Shown: positions 1 to 11,423 of the stretch, one piece after another
Position numbering within the stretch: position 1 is the first letter of the stretch
How the letters are laid out: every line of letters begins with the position of its first letter
NCBI GenBank assembly: GCA_018873225.1
Contig: JAEILZ010000001.1
Location: forward strand, 6,510,001 to 6,574,000
Direction: 5' to 3'
DNA from: [Phialemoniopsis] sp. UDSM-2020
Taxonomy: Eukaryota; Ascomycota; Sordariomycetes; Thyridiales; Thyridiaceae
Length of the DNA: 64,000 nucleotides
The notes under the pieces: model-generated
Databases searched by the model: none
What the model saw: the letters and a program-made list of their open reading frames with translations, nothing else
What the model was told of the DNA's origin: nothing
Translations under genes and position numbers: made by a program

Positions 1-1590
1 ATATCCTGACGAAAACACATGATCAAGGGTGTCGCCCTGGAATAGTTCTAACGGTAATGCCTCGTCTGAACCAGAGACAGGAAGTTCTCCTCGATATTGG
101 GAGTTCACGTGGATGCCGGACGGAAGAGATGACTCTACACAGGTGCCGAACCGAGTTCACCAAATCGGCACACGGCCGAGTTTAGATTGGGCATCGCTAG
201 GCGCAATGCTCAGTGACCTGTCAGATACCGCAGGATGCAGATTTAACGAAAAAGGTGTCATGAACACACCAATTTCCATTACCACAGAGAGAGAGAACGC
301 AGAACTCCAGGGCAAACATATGCACATACAGAGCGTTGCTGGCTTGACTGACCATGCTAGTAAGCATGACTTCAGCTTTGATAGGCATGGCATTTCAGGA
401 CGCCTTACGCTAGATTGTCCGCTTGCCCCTTCGCTGGCTCCTGATGGACTTGGCTCTACCGAGGAATTCATGCTACCGTACTGTGAGTGAAACTATTTAT
501 CTCCTACCTCAGTATCCTCTCGGCTTGCTAACCGATGGGTGTTGTTAGTCTCCCAGCATATAGCCCAAGAGATGATCGTTGTGGATAGACCGCACAATGG
601 TTGGAGGTCACTGATACTTCCGATCGCTCGGACCGATGAGTTGGTTAGAAACGCAGTCCAAGCCGCATGTGCCTTTCATATATCATTGGATTTCTGTGAA
701 GATGCCGCCTCTACAAGTACCATAGCCTCGATTTGTCTAGTCCCCAGCGTCAATTTCCATCGCCGGTTCGCACAGAGCAAGTATGCAAGCGCTATCAGGG
801 GACTTCAGGCTCAACAGCTCGGTGCCCGGGATGGCGCGGGGAGGCGGTGTATCTTGATAACCATCTTGATCCTTCTGGTTTGTGTCATGATTACCGCCGA
901 CGACGATTTTCGTATCCTCATCCGGATGCTCGAAGCGGGGATTGGGTCACTCGTTTTAAGAGATGGTTCTTGCCAGTCGGAGTTGACGGATTTCATCACC
1001 AGACAGAGTCGCAAGTAGGTCTACTCCCAAATATGCACTTGACTAATCATTGATATCTGCTAACAGGAAGTGGTAGATTGCTTCTTTATGCTGCTCCTCT
1101 GATGTCCAAGCAAGACGGGATAGAAGCTATGTCGGCGCCTGAGATGTCGCAAGTATTTGAGTGTCTTGAGTTCTGCAGACTACGCGTTCCTCGCCACGAG
1201 CCTATGATTTTGCTTGTCAAAGATCTTCTGGACCAGGCCCGGATTATTTATCTCAACCAGGTGACACACGCTGAAATGACGGCATATGAAAGAGGAGTTC
1301 TGTTTTCCCACTCTATCGGCAGGGTCCAGAAGTACATCGACACGCTCAAAACGTTCCCAATGGACTCGCCGGGGGAACATGTTCTCGTATGGGCCTCATT
1401 CTTTGCTGCTGCAGACGCAGTGTTGAAGGAACATCAGGAATTCTTCGAGGCCTTTATTCTTCGACAACATGCACGCAGCGGCTTCTTCAATCTGATCAGG
1501 GGCTTACAGTGTTTACGCAAGATTTGGACCGGTAACGACCAAGGGAGGTGGGCCCATCTATTGCCATCAGAGAAGTTGTTTATAGCATAA
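1..1590 (+). CDS. Fungal transcription factor, Fungal_trans_2 type (5' end outside window)
   Basis: Partial gene. Inferred exons are <46-482, 549-1014 and 1077-1590. The frame is broken by a stop at 20-22, so the first ~45 bases are probably intron with an acceptor near 45. Intron 483-548 has GTGAGT and a GCTAAC branch point. Intron 1015-1076 is placed where the frames join. The order of conserved blocks matches the C-terminal domain of Fungal_trans_2 regulators: a block around SQHIAQEM and WRSLILPIA, the block HISLDFCED, and a final helix ending RSGFFNLIRGLQCLRKIW. The DNA-binding N-terminus is not in the window. The gene converges on the Rieske gene at 2059. The target is unknown and the first exon junction is uncertain. 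Confidence 0.7.
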
Positions 1591-2058
1591 TATGAAAGAG
1601 TTATTGTGCCGCGCCTGGTGATGTCCGCGGAGTCTGTCGTACCTCATAGATTTGTTACATTCGCTAGGCAGACTGTATATAATATCACCCAGTCTAGAGC
1701 ACCATGTACAGAATACGTCACTCGTCGTCTGGGCCGCAGAGACATGGATGTACAGACGCTGCCAGGGTCGGATCAACCATGTCTAAAGGCAGTCAAGTAG
1801 GTCAATAAACTTTTGCTTGTCTAGGTGGATAGGACCGGCGCCCGCGGACACCGTTATTATCAAGAAGACGACACAACCTCTTCCATCACGCAATCATGGC
1901 TCCGCGCGACAACTCGCCATGTGGCAGGTCGCAGTGTCGGCTTAGTGACTTCATGAGGCAGCTATGATTTGAATTAAGAATCATTGCGTTATAATAATAC
2001 TCCCATGCTTTTCAAGTTTGCGAAACTATGGAAATTCATAACTAGTATCCATATCTGT
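1591..2058. other. Convergent intergenic region
   Basis: About 470 bp between the 3' ends of the regulator (+) and the Rieske gene (-). Short ORFs here have no recognisable motifs. No RNA gene or repeat was seen. Confidence 0.6.
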
Positions 2059-3450
2059 CTACTGGCAGCCGTTCTCCTTGCCACAGGCGCAGACGTTGGC
2101 AGCAAACTTCTCCTCCTTCTCTACATCCTTGTGCAGCTGCTGGTTCCGCTGCGCAGGCGAGATCTGGTGTTCAGCCGCGGCCTCAAGCTCCTGGTGCGCC
2201 TCGAGGTCTCGCGAGATCATCTTTTTGAGGTGGACGACAGCGGCCTCGCGCTTCGAGTGCAGGGGGCCGTGCACGTAGACGCCGCGCTTGAGGTTCTGCT
2301 GCACTCCGTTGCAAAGGACCACGTCCTCACGCTCGACGGCCTCGTAGAACTGGGAAGCCTGCTTATAGTCGGACTCGGGCGCGTTCGGGTTGCGGTAGAC
2401 CTGGTACTCGGCCGTAACGGTGTTGGCACTGGTCGGGTTGAGGCGGATGATATAGAAGAAGGGGGTTGTGATGTTGCAGGCTGCGGCGGGGTAGTGCCAG
2501 GTAAAGGTGGCGTCTCCAAAGTACTCAAAGTCACCAGGGGCGATGTCGTCCTTGTTTGGGGCGTCGTGCTCCAGACGGCCCTTTTGCGGCTCGACGGTGT
2601 ACTTGTCCAGGTTGGTGATTCTGGCAATGGAGGGGTGGCTGGCTTTGCAATGGTAGCACTACGAAGACGCATCAGTGCCAGGTGCAAATAGTAGGCATTG
2701 CTTTGGATAACGTACCTCGTTGTAATTCTCACCAACCAGCTTCCAGTTGTAGTCTCCGTTGGCGACCCAAGTATGATCATGCACATAGGTATCGAGGTCA
2801 AAAGAACCAAGGCGTGGCTGCTCATCCGAGCCGCCATTTAGCTCCTCCCAAGGAATGGGGTTCTCCGAGGCATCAAAGTTGACCCAGATGAATCCCTTCT
2901 TGTCGATATGTGTGTAGATCTTGAACAGATTGTACTCGTCCTTGTTGAAGCCTTCGACCTCGTCAAACTGAGGCGCCTTTGCAAGCTTGCCGTCTAGGCT
3001 GAATGACCATCCTAGTAAACACTGTCAGCTCTGTAGCTCATGTTTCTTAATACAGAAGCTGTAACACGTACCGTGATAGCCGCAGGCGAGAATAGACCGC
3101 TTCCCCTGCTCTGGCTGCTCCTTGTCAAAGATGGGATATGCTCGGTGGCGACAAACGTTGTGGAACGCGTTGATCTCGCCTTTCCGGTTCTTGATCAGGA
3201 AGTAGTCAAATCCTGCGGTTTCAAATTTGAGATAACTGCCAGCTTCGGGAAGCCGGAGACGATGGGTGATAAGCAGCCACCGCTTGGAGAAGAGGGCGCG
3301 ACGTTCAAACTCATAAAAGTCCTGAGAGGTGTACCAGGACGCAGGGAGGTTCCCCTCAACAGCTGACGATGGCTTTGCCACCCCGTTGGCCACGCCATTC
3401 TTCGTGAGACCGTTGAGGCCGTTGGCGATATTGTTCAGAACGGCAGTCAT
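2059..3450 (-). CDS. Rieske non-heme iron oxygenase, choline/betaine/carnitine monooxygenase type
   Basis: Exons 3450-3072, 3011-2716 and 2658-2059 give 424 residues. Introns use GTACGT donors and TAG acceptors. The Rieske cluster ligands are C100-x-H102 and C123-x2-H126, and the first intron falls directly after the H126 codon. The mononuclear-iron site is ENYNECYHCKASHP, with H228 and H233 as ligands, D337 in the motif EREDVVLC as the likely third ligand, and E225 at the bridging position. Family members oxidise or demethylate quaternary amines such as choline, glycine betaine, carnitine or proline betaine. A Glu at the bridging position is known from carnitine monooxygenase and related enzymes. 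No reductase partner was seen nearby. The neighbouring regulator, APC permease and FAD oxidoreductase support a catabolic role. The substrate cannot be fixed from sequence alone. Confidence 0.9.
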
Positions 3451-4212
3451 TGTATAGATCTTGATGTCAAAGTGGACACTGTGAGTCAGGCCTGGAGGGC
3501 GTAGTAGTGACAGCAGAGCTGAGTGATGACTAGGTATAGTATCCTGACTCTATCCGTGCTTGGTATTACCTATCGAGACCCTCAAATTGATACCCATATG
3601 GTTTTTTAAATATTTGCTTTCTCCAACACTTGGCGCCAAATTCTACGGTCAACCAGATCACCAGTCATGCGAAATCTCCCCGCATGTTGGCCACTAGCCT
3701 GAACCCCGTCTATCTCTGGAGTTGTTTGCTAGCCCACTTGCTAATGTCGTGATGGAGCACTACCTAACCTAGAATGGAAATTCATCGCGTTGGCGCTCCT
3801 ATGCGTCAGTCTCAACTCCACTCATCATAGGATGTGTTGCGAGCTATGGGCGCCAATTGCCAAGGTTCCCCGTCCTCCGTATTTCCTAGCGAGAAATTGC
3901 ACGCACCCATTACTGCTATGTACACCAGTTCGATGCCCGGAGAGCCCTTGGCAAGGTCCAGAGCACATCACCGAGCATCAGCCGTCGCCACCACCGTTCC
4001 CTCGACCGAGCGACTTCTCGGCCATGGAGGGGCTATCATTGATTATTGGCACTTTTGCAATTTATTTGAAGAAAATAGCGGACACGAGTAAACATAGGAT
4101 ATCATCTTAACCAGACAACACATGTATCTACTAGCAGTGCAACATATGCGTGCAAGAATCAGATCTCATTAGAACACGTATCAGTAAGCATTTCTAGTTG
4201 CTCTAAAGGCTT
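3451..4212 (-). promoter_or_regulatory. Upstream region of the Rieske gene
   Basis: About 760 bp between the Rieske start and the 3' end of the next gene, both on the minus strand. It contains a 12-mer (AATCTCCCCGCA, 3673-3684) that recurs exactly upstream of the neighbouring regulator at 6405-6416. ORFs at 3790-4110 have no recognisable domain and were not called. Confidence 0.45.
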
Positions 4213-6324
4213 CTAGCCGATGACTGTAACGACCCCCATGGACTGCATGACGTCCATCCAAAAGACGTGAACACCGACGTCCAGTCTCTTGAAGATCTCG
4301 ATGACCACTAGCCTCGCCGCTCGGACGCGATCAGACATGTATGTGACGGCGAAATGGTTCAATCGCTTCAGGACAAAGTCCCGCATACGAAGGATGTCTC
4401 GTTCTTCGTCGCCACCTTTCTTATCGGGCGGAACCGAGAGAGCGGTAGAGCCTACAAGCAGCAGAAGCGGGTGTAGACACGAGGTTCCAGACCCGAGTTG
4501 GATCTGCTCCAGCCTGTTGATGATGCTGCGCCCTAGAAATGATAACCACTCCTCGGTGTTTCCTTCCGGTTCCAACATGCCGCACCAAATGCTCAGCTGA
4601 TCCTGTGCCCATGATCGCCGATTAGAACATGCGATATCAGAGGCTTCGGCGACAAGTCTAGCCCTCATCTGTCGTAGATTCGGAAAGATACTATAAAGCT
4701 GATAGAGGTTGGCAAGCATGTAAGCCTCTGCTATGAGTAGGTGATGAATGGCAGGAGTGTTATCGTCCCCAGTGTTGGCGATCTCATGTAGGCTCGGTAG
4801 TTTCAAGCTCCACAGCTCTTCTTCCAGTCCCTGCAGCATCTCCAAGAACTTTGTAGGCTGAGCGAGGAGAATCGACGAGGAGAACTCGTGTTGCACCGAG
4901 CAGACCTGTTTGATCAGCCGTGCAACCCGGGTGAACATCGTTTGCTGCACCGATGCGATGCTTGTCCACGGATGCGGCACAATTTTCTTGAACCGCTGTG
5001 CTGTTTTTCGTCGCTTTGCAGAAACTCCTGACTCTTGAGGTTCATCGCGTTCTGTTGTTTTCTCCGTGGATGTGCTCTCGCTTGCATAGCAGATGACGAA
5101 GTCCCAATACGTCAGGGAGTCCTCGAAGAACTCCTTGTCCTGGGCCCCATCACAAGGATCAATGGCATTATTGTCGATGGCGTGGCGGAGCGCGTTGAGG
5201 TGCGCTATGCCTAAATCTTGCATATCATGCCAGCAGGCGCTCAGTCCCAGCATGAGGACAATAAATAGCAGCTCCATGTTCCATGTCCTGGCCTCTGACA
5301 CGGCATTCGAAAGAGATTGCAGAGCCATAGTCTGGTATTGAAAGGCAGCTCGTTTCATCTGAGCGGTATCATGGCCAAGCTTTGCTGCGGCCATGCTGAG
5401 CATTGTATAAAACATTGCGCTCGAGTTTTGCCATCGCTCGTCGACAAAAGTTCGAAATAGGTTTTGTCGAGAGTCAAAGGTCGAGAAGCGGGGGCAAACA
5501 ACCGTGAAGTAGGTACAGACAAGATGGCCCGTCATATCAGTCAGACTCGAGGATATGGGACTGCATGCATGGTCATCGACTGGCGAGACTGACGACTGTG
5601 ATGCGAGAGTCTGCGGGGAGAGGTGCAGCTGTAGGTCTGCTTCTTCCTCCTCATTATCGACTTGGATCTCAGCACCTACAGACTCTATTGTCTCGAGCGA
5701 AGGGTCAGCTTCCTGTGAGCTGCTGCAGTCAGTGCCCAGCCATAACGAGGCCGACGTGGCTTGTTCTGCGGCGCTGCACCAAGATGAGTCGAGCCGAGCA
5801 TCACCACCAAATGGGAATGCGTCCGGTTCGAACGGGTAGGCACCGAATGACGAGTTGTAGACTGCGAATGCCGCATTTATATAGTTATTCAGGAAATCGG
5901 GGCCGTTCATATCGTGACGCTGGAGGTTGTAGAGATCCTGCATACCCACAAGGCCACTCGCTCCAGATTCAGCGGCAGTGTCGGGTCGCGCCTCCGCAGT
6001 GCAAGAGCTGGATTCCACATCCGGGCTACTCGGATTTGCCAGTCTATCTTGGTCCGCGCGAGATCGGAGCGTCTGCAGCTCATGTTTTCTTGCCCAGCGG
6101 AGTTGAGGCTTGGTCGGGAATCCAGGGCACGCAAAGCCCTTATCCGCGCATCGCTGGCAGTGGGGTTTCGTCTCGTCGCATTTGACCTTTCGGGCCTTGC
6201 ATTTCGCACAGCCCGAGAATGACTTTTGAACCGGACGTCGTCGCTTCGAGACCAGGCCGAATCTTCTGGCCGATGTTGATGGCCTCATTGCTGGATCTGA
6301 GCGTTGTTGACGCGGGGTGAGCAT
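4213..6324 (-). CDS. Zn2Cys6 transcription factor
   Basis: Single exon of 703 residues from the ATG at 6324. The frame extends upstream to a GTG at 6396, but the first ATG is the better start. The zinc cluster has C39, C42, C49, C56, C59 and C66 (spacing 2-6-6-2-6), preceded by a basic stretch. A Fungal_trans_2-like region follows from about residue 270, including the segment HLVCTYFTVVCPRFSTFDS. A basic run (AKRRKTAQRFKK) near residue 455 could be a second nuclear signal. The gene sits between the Rieske oxygenase and the APC permease, so local regulation of those genes is the natural hypothesis. That is inferred from position only. Confidence 0.92.
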   Translation of the reverse strand: MLTPRQQRSDPAMRPSTSARRFGLVSKRRRPVQKSFSGCAKCKARKVKCDETKPHCQRCADKGFACPGFPTKPQLRWARKHELQTLRSRADQDRLANPSSPDVESSSCTAEARPDTAAESGASGLVGMQDLYNLQRHDMNGPDFLNNYINAAFAVYNSSFGAYPFEPDAFPFGGDARLDSSWCSAAEQATSASLWLGTDCSSSQEADPSLETIESVGAEIQVDNEEEEADLQLHLSPQTLASQSSVSPVDDHACSPISSSLTDMTGHLVCTYFTVVCPRFSTFDSRQNLFRTFVDERWQNSSAMFYTMLSMAAAKLGHDTAQMKRAAFQYQTMALQSLSNAVSEARTWNMELLFIVLMLGLSACWHDMQDLGIAHLNALRHAIDNNAIDPCDGAQDKEFFEDSLTYWDFVICYASESTSTEKTTERDEPQESGVSAKRRKTAQRFKKIVPHPWTSIASVQQTMFTRVARLIKQVCSVQHEFSSSILLAQPTKFLEMLQGLEEELWSLKLPSLHEIANTGDDNTPAIHHLLIAEAYMLANLYQLYSIFPNLRQMRARLVAEASDIACSNRRSWAQDQLSIWCGMLEPEGNTEEWLSFLGRSIINRLEQIQLGSGTSCLHPLLLLVGSTALSVPPDKKGGDEERDILRMRDFVLKRLNHFAVTYMSDRVRAARLVVIEIFKRLDVGVHVFWMDVMQSMGVVTVIG

Positions 6325-6864
6325 CTCTGCGAAAGTTGGGGGACTTGGAGCTACTGAGGTTTTGTCGGAAACCAAGTTGAACCAGTGGCCATGCACGCGT
6401 TTACAATCTCCCCGCAGTGGGTTATCTGGGTCCTACAGCATCATCACTTGAGTAATGCTAGGGCAAACCTGGGACAGTAGTCTCTCCCTAGTGATAAGCT
6501 CGCGTGGCCTGGCGAAGAAAATGCAAGGCGATAATGTGCCAGGGAGCCAAGAACTGGATCCTCTCCAAATCAGGACTAGATGCGGAGGTGTGCGGAGAAC
6601 CTTGGTACGAGAATCTCTTGGTGTATGGTGGGGACAAGAAGACGTGGTGTGAACCAAGATTCAAAAGATCGCGGATCTGCAAGTTGAGACTGAATTAAAT
6701 CCTTTCAAGGATAAGTAGTAATTGAAAACCTACGAGTGTTTCAGGTTCAAAGGAAGAATGACGGGGAGTCTTCACCAACTCCAGCATCTGGAGCGGTGAC
6801 AGCCCAATAACAGACAAATTTAGCTACGGCGCTGCATCTCCTCTCACCATCTACAACCCGCCTA
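6325..6864 (-). promoter_or_regulatory. Upstream region of the Zn2Cys6 gene
   Basis: 540 bp between the regulator start and the 3' end of the permease gene. It holds the second copy of AATCTCCCCGCA (6405-6416), 81-92 bp before the regulator ATG. Short ORFs at 6433-6698 look random. Confidence 0.4.
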
Positions 6865-8645
6865 CTACTCTGCCTGCTCGACACTCTCGACGGGCGGTCC
6901 TTGATAATTCTTGTAACCCCAAACCCAATACCATACCCCAGCGATGATAACAAACGCCATGAAGACGGGACTCGCATAGTTCATCGCGGTGAGCTCAATA
7001 GGGATATAAGACGGCATACAAAGGATCGGAATCGCAAATAGAGCCCAGGCTGACCGACTGTTAGCAGTGAAACAAGCTTAACAGGACTTGTTAAGGAACT
7101 TACCAATAGCAACAACATTGCAAAACTTCCCAAGTGCTTCGCCCAAGTAGAAGTTTGCTCCCTTCAGATGGCTGCGCCCGCCAATGAATGAAGCAACCAC
7201 AGGCGCGGTGTAGCTGACAGTCAAAAAGATCACGGACGCGCCCACAAACGCGTTGAAAGCTGCGGCAGAGCCAAAATAGACCAGACCTAATATAACTTGG
7301 ACAGCCATGCTCAGAAGTAGTGCATTCAGCGGTATGTTTCCCAAGCGCTTGTCAACCGTCTTCCACCACTTTGATCCGGGTATGCCTCCGTCCCGAGCAA
7401 ATGCCCAGACGTAGCGTGACGCGGAAGTTGTGCATCCGACCAGCGTTATGAAGTAGAGGCTGAGGAGCGGAATGAGGAGCACGAAAGCACCGACCGAGCT
7501 CCCGACTGCCGACTGGATGATGGCAGGGAGAGGCTGCCCAGACGGGATATTGATCAGGTACTCAAGGTCAGGCAGGACAAACATCATGGCAACCATGAAG
7601 ATGGTCCCGACGACCATATTGACACCAATGACTCCGACCATAGCCTTGGGGACTTGTCGACTCGGGTCTGACGCTTCTTCGCACATTCTGCGAGCACGTG
7701 TCAGATCGTGGCGATGCCAGTATGGAACAGACAACTTACGAGGTAATCATGCCAGTGGCAGAAGTGGCATACGCACCCTGGAGAAGTCCCACACAAAAGG
7801 CCCACCCAGGAACCCAGCCTGAGAGTGGTTCGAAATGACTGAAGACAAACTCGGCAGAGCGGCGCCCGTTCTTCGCGATGGCCAAGGAGCAGACTATCAT
7901 TGCAATCAGTCCCAAGAGCGTCAATATTACCGCAAAGGCCTAGGAACATGTTAGGTTGTCCTACAACATGGGTAGCATTGTAAAAGAGACTCACATCAAG
8001 GATGTGCAGCTTGGCATTACCAAAGGCACAGATCGCATTTGCAGCCAGAGTCAGGGCAAGAAAGATCAGGTAGACCTGCCAGTCCGTTGGCTGGAATGCA
8101 GGTACACCTGACTCTGATTCAAACACACTGATGGCGGCCACGAGAAACTGCGTAGTGCCAAATCCGACTGAAAGCGTGACAATGACTGTGCCGCCGACGA
8201 TCGACCATCCGCAGATCCAGGCCGCGATCCTCCGCCACTTCGGAGGGGAGAGCATGAATGTTTGGTAATAGACACCGCCAGCGGTTGGATACACGCTAGT
8301 GATCTCGGCAAGCGACGCGGCGAGGCAGAGGACGATCAGGGAGACCAGTATAAAGCCATAGATGACAGTGGTGGGTCCGCCATTGACAAGAGCATAGTAC
8401 AGAGAGGACGACAGTCCATAGGGCGTAGAGGACAGCACGAAGGTCATGAAGACAATATGCGCAGTTGACTTGGTCCTCACCAACTCGGGCACGTATCCAA
8501 GGTCTTCCAACGCCTGGTCCGCGCCGCGGGGCTTCCCATCCGACGGAAGGACGGTTGATTGCCCTGGGCTGACTTCCGTGCCATTGCTTGCGTTTTCAAT
8601 AGACATGACCTTACAGTCATTATCTGGAGGTCCTTCTTTAGTCAT
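6865..8645 (-). CDS. APC-family permease, choline/GABA transporter type
   Basis: Exons 8645-7995, 7939-7740, 7687-7104 and 7049-6865 give 539 residues. All introns are GT..AG and keep frame. The hydrophobic profile fits about 12 membrane segments. The first segment region around residue 75 (SSTPYGLSSSLYYALVNGG) and the following LAEITSVYPTAGGVYYQ are typical of the fungal amino acid/choline transporter subfamily (yeast Hnm1, GABA permeases). The N-terminus is cytosolic and hydrophilic. It is likely a plasma-membrane importer. Members of this subfamily carry choline, GABA or amino acids. The adjacent Rieske oxygenase makes choline or a betaine plausible, but the substrate is inferred. It is divergent from the FAD oxidoreductase. 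Confidence 0.9.
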
Positions 8646-9441
8646 TCTGCTGGCGGATAATTTGGAATCGGCGAAGTTGTATCAGAATCTTTAAAGAGAA
8701 TGTTTGAAGAAATTTGTGAGGGAAAACACAATGCCAAAAAGAAAGCTACGCATCATCCATCCAAGAGGCCGGGTTGGAGGCTCGCATATGTACGCCACAT
8801 GCAGCCTTACCCCAGGACACAGCCTTGCAGCTTGCAATGCTGGACAGTCAGCGGCGTGCTCTTGTGCCTCGGGATACAAACCAATCAAGATTGTAACGCC
8901 CAGAGTTTCCTAAAGTGCGGGCTTAGTTTATCATGGGGTAAGTCCTGGGGAAGCCAAGCTCGTAGTGTGCGGTTCCTGCATGATAAGAATGGGAGCTTAT
9001 GAGCTTCCTCCTTGAGAGTATGTTCAAGGAGTACCCTGGTCATAAGGGCAGTCTGGATAGGTGACTCGTCAAGCAGTTAGCTAGAAGCGACCTGATCATG
9101 ACATAGGTGTGATCTATCTCCGGTGTCAGTGAGTGGGTCAAGGGTGATGTCCGTTGGTGGAGACTACCACTCCTCGTCGCGATGATTTTCTTGATGGGGT
9201 TAGCGCCTTGGACCCGATGCATTTGTTAGCCCTCAAGGGTTGTCTCCAAACTGGTAACATCCAAAAAGACATGGTGGACGATCATGGGCGAGTCTCGACA
9301 CGAACAGCCGCTTAAACTCGTCCCTATATTTGACGACATCGGTCGCTTCGGGTGCTTGGGACTGCGCCAGGATAAAGACTCCTATTCGCTCTTTGCAGTA
9401 ACCCCGAAGAAGCTCTTCCCTCCACGTTCCGACTAGTCTTA
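8646..9441. promoter_or_regulatory. Shared divergent promoter: permease / FAD oxidoreductase
   Basis: About 800 bp separating the start codons of the APC permease (-) and the FAD oxidoreductase (+). The head-to-head layout suggests co-regulation. Small ORFs here are not supported as genes. No clear TATA box or repeat was identified. Confidence 0.5.
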
Positions 9442-10857
9442 ATGTCTGGCTCTCCGGAGGGCATCTACGAGCCCGGGGTCGTCGACCCAGGTCTCCCACA
9501 CCCTAAGCCCACCCAAGCTTTCTGGCAGTCTCAGCCGCACCCGCTGGCCAACCACCAGTCCCCGTGGCCAACCGAGATCGCAGACGTGCTCATCATCGGC
9601 TCCGGTGTCACCGGGACCAACCTCGCACGGAACCTGCTGGCCAGGCGGCCCAACTTACGCGTCGTACTCGTCGAGGCTCGCACCCTATGCTCCGGTGCCA
9701 CGGGCCGCAACGGTGGTCACATCAAGACCATGGCATTTGCGCCCTGGCAGGACCGCAAGGAGACGTACGGCATTGACGAAGCCATTCGGCTGACCGAGTT
9801 TGAGCACAGCCACCTCAAGGCCATGACCGACGCTGCCAGGGAGAACGGAATTGACTGTGAGACCGTTATGACTGAAGGCCTCGACGTCTACTTTGACGAA
9901 AAGGTCTGGCATAAGGCCCTTGCCGACCTCGAGGACATGCGCATCCACGCGCCGCACCTGGCCAACCAATACACAATCTATACCGACCGTAAGCATCTGC
10001 AGACCGCGTTCGGCTTGTCCGACAGGGCCGTCGGCGCGGTCGGCGTCCCCGCCTGCTCGATATGGCCCTACAAGTTCGTCACCGGCCTCATCGAGCCGCT
10101 CATCAAGAGCGGCAAGCTCAACGTCCAGACCAAGACCATGGTCAAGGCCGTCACCGACAACTCGGCCGAGGATTTTGCTACCGTGCATACGAGCCGCGGC
10201 GATATCCGAGCCCGGCACGTCGTTCATGCGACCAATGCTTGGCTGGGCCACCTCATTCCAGAGCTACGTCCTTTTATCTCGCCTGTTCGCGGCAACGTGG
10301 TGCACTTCACACCTACCACCTCCACCGAGGGTGAGGATAGCAGTTCTTCCAGGTCCAAGTCGGCGTTTGGCTACGAGCCGAATAAGTCGTACTGGCTGCG
10401 CTACACGACGCACGACTACGACTACCTCATCCAGCGCAGCGCCGGCGACGTCCTCGTCGGCCGCGCAAACATCAACCGCCGTGCGACGGCCGACGACAGC
10501 ACCACTGACATGTCGCCCATGTCGCACCTGCGGGGCATGGCAACTCAGGTCTCGGCCAGCTCGAACCCGGCGGGGGCAACGGTCGACTTTGCGTGGTCCG
10601 GTATCCTAGGCTTCAGCCAGGACAAGTCGCCGTACGTCGGGCGCCTGCCCTTCCCCGGTCGTAGCCACCAGTGGGTGTGCGGAGCGTACCACGGCATCGG
10701 CATGACCAAGGCGTTCCGTACAGCCGAGATGATGGCGTTGTTGATGCTTGGGGAGGACGTTCCTGAGGAGTATCCCAGGTCCATGATTGTGACAACCGAG
10801 CGTATGCAGGTTTTGAGAGAATTATTGGGTTGTGTTTCCACCAAGGCGAGACTATAA
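9442..10857 (+). CDS. FAD-dependent oxidoreductase (DAO family)
   Basis: Single exon, 471 residues, GC-rich. The FAD-binding beta-alpha-beta fold starts near residue 49 (VLIIGSGVTGTNLARN; glycines 53, 55, 58), followed by a CSGATGRNGGH segment typical of fungal DAO-family amine or amino-acid oxidoreductases. The C-terminal half contains the second FAD contact region around GILGFSQDKSPYVGRLP and YHGIGMTKAFRTAEM. The family oxidises secondary or tertiary amines and amino acids (sarcosine, dimethylglycine, N-methyl amino acids, polyamine derivatives). No N-terminal targeting peptide is evident. Its place beside the Rieske oxygenase makes a follow-up demethylation step attractive. This is inference, and the exact substrate is unknown. 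Confidence 0.88.
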   Translation: MSGSPEGIYEPGVVDPGLPHPKPTQAFWQSQPHPLANHQSPWPTEIADVLIIGSGVTGTNLARNLLARRPNLRVVLVEARTLCSGATGRNGGHIKTMAFAPWQDRKETYGIDEAIRLTEFEHSHLKAMTDAARENGIDCETVMTEGLDVYFDEKVWHKALADLEDMRIHAPHLANQYTIYTDRKHLQTAFGLSDRAVGAVGVPACSIWPYKFVTGLIEPLIKSGKLNVQTKTMVKAVTDNSAEDFATVHTSRGDIRARHVVHATNAWLGHLIPELRPFISPVRGNVVHFTPTTSTEGEDSSSSRSKSAFGYEPNKSYWLRYTTHDYDYLIQRSAGDVLVGRANINRRATADDSTTDMSPMSHLRGMATQVSASSNPAGATVDFAWSGILGFSQDKSPYVGRLPFPGRSHQWVCGAYHGIGMTKAFRTAEMMALLMLGEDVPEEYPRSMIVTTERMQVLRELLGCVSTKARL

Positions 10858-11423
10858 ATGGTCTTGGGTAAGGGGGTGGTAGAAGTAGTTCTAGAGGGGC
10901 AAGTTTCTATCATTGGTTAAAACGAAAAATAGTATTGAGACCTAATAGGTATATCCCGGAGTGCTCTCAACTAATAACGGAGGACGTGGCTTGGCAAGCT
11001 CTCACGCTCTCCATCATTTCACAGTATCCCAAAGCAGCGAGGGGAGCGACCTCTTGGGATAGAGACTTTCTGCATTCATAACATAATTTCCCCTACTCGA
11101 TATGTGGGCGGCCAGTTCATACCGATAGCAGCCCGTGCCAGTCAAAAGTTGGAAGGCAGTCCTGGCCCCCTCCTTGGGTAAAGGCCACTTATTAGAGAGA
11201 TCAGGCTGAGGCCCGTTCCAAATTAGGCCGCAATTCTTGATGCCCGACCCATACTGGGTATGGAACATGGCAGTTATACCCCGTCCCCATTGCTGTCTTG
11301 CACTGTTCTTATACAGAGTTCATTATCCTGCGGTTCTCGACCCGGTCCGATCAATCCTTTGCTTCTATTCAACTATATTTCAATTGAGGCCTGTGATCAA
11401 AACTGCACCTGGCTAACCTGAAG
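10858..11423. other. Intergenic region
   Basis: About 565 bp between the FAD oxidoreductase and the HET-domain gene, both on the plus strand. Nothing recognisable was seen apart from presumed terminator and promoter sequence. Confidence 0.5.

Noticed and set aside
2059..3450. Aromatic ring-hydroxylating dioxygenase role for the Rieske protein
   Set aside because: The catalytic motif and length fit the quaternary-amine monooxygenase group better, and no small-subunit or ring-cleavage genes are nearby. It is not fully excluded.
9685..10609. Long ORFs on both strands inside the FAD oxidoreductase region
   Set aside because: High-GC third positions generate open shadow frames. Only the 471-codon frame has conserved motifs.
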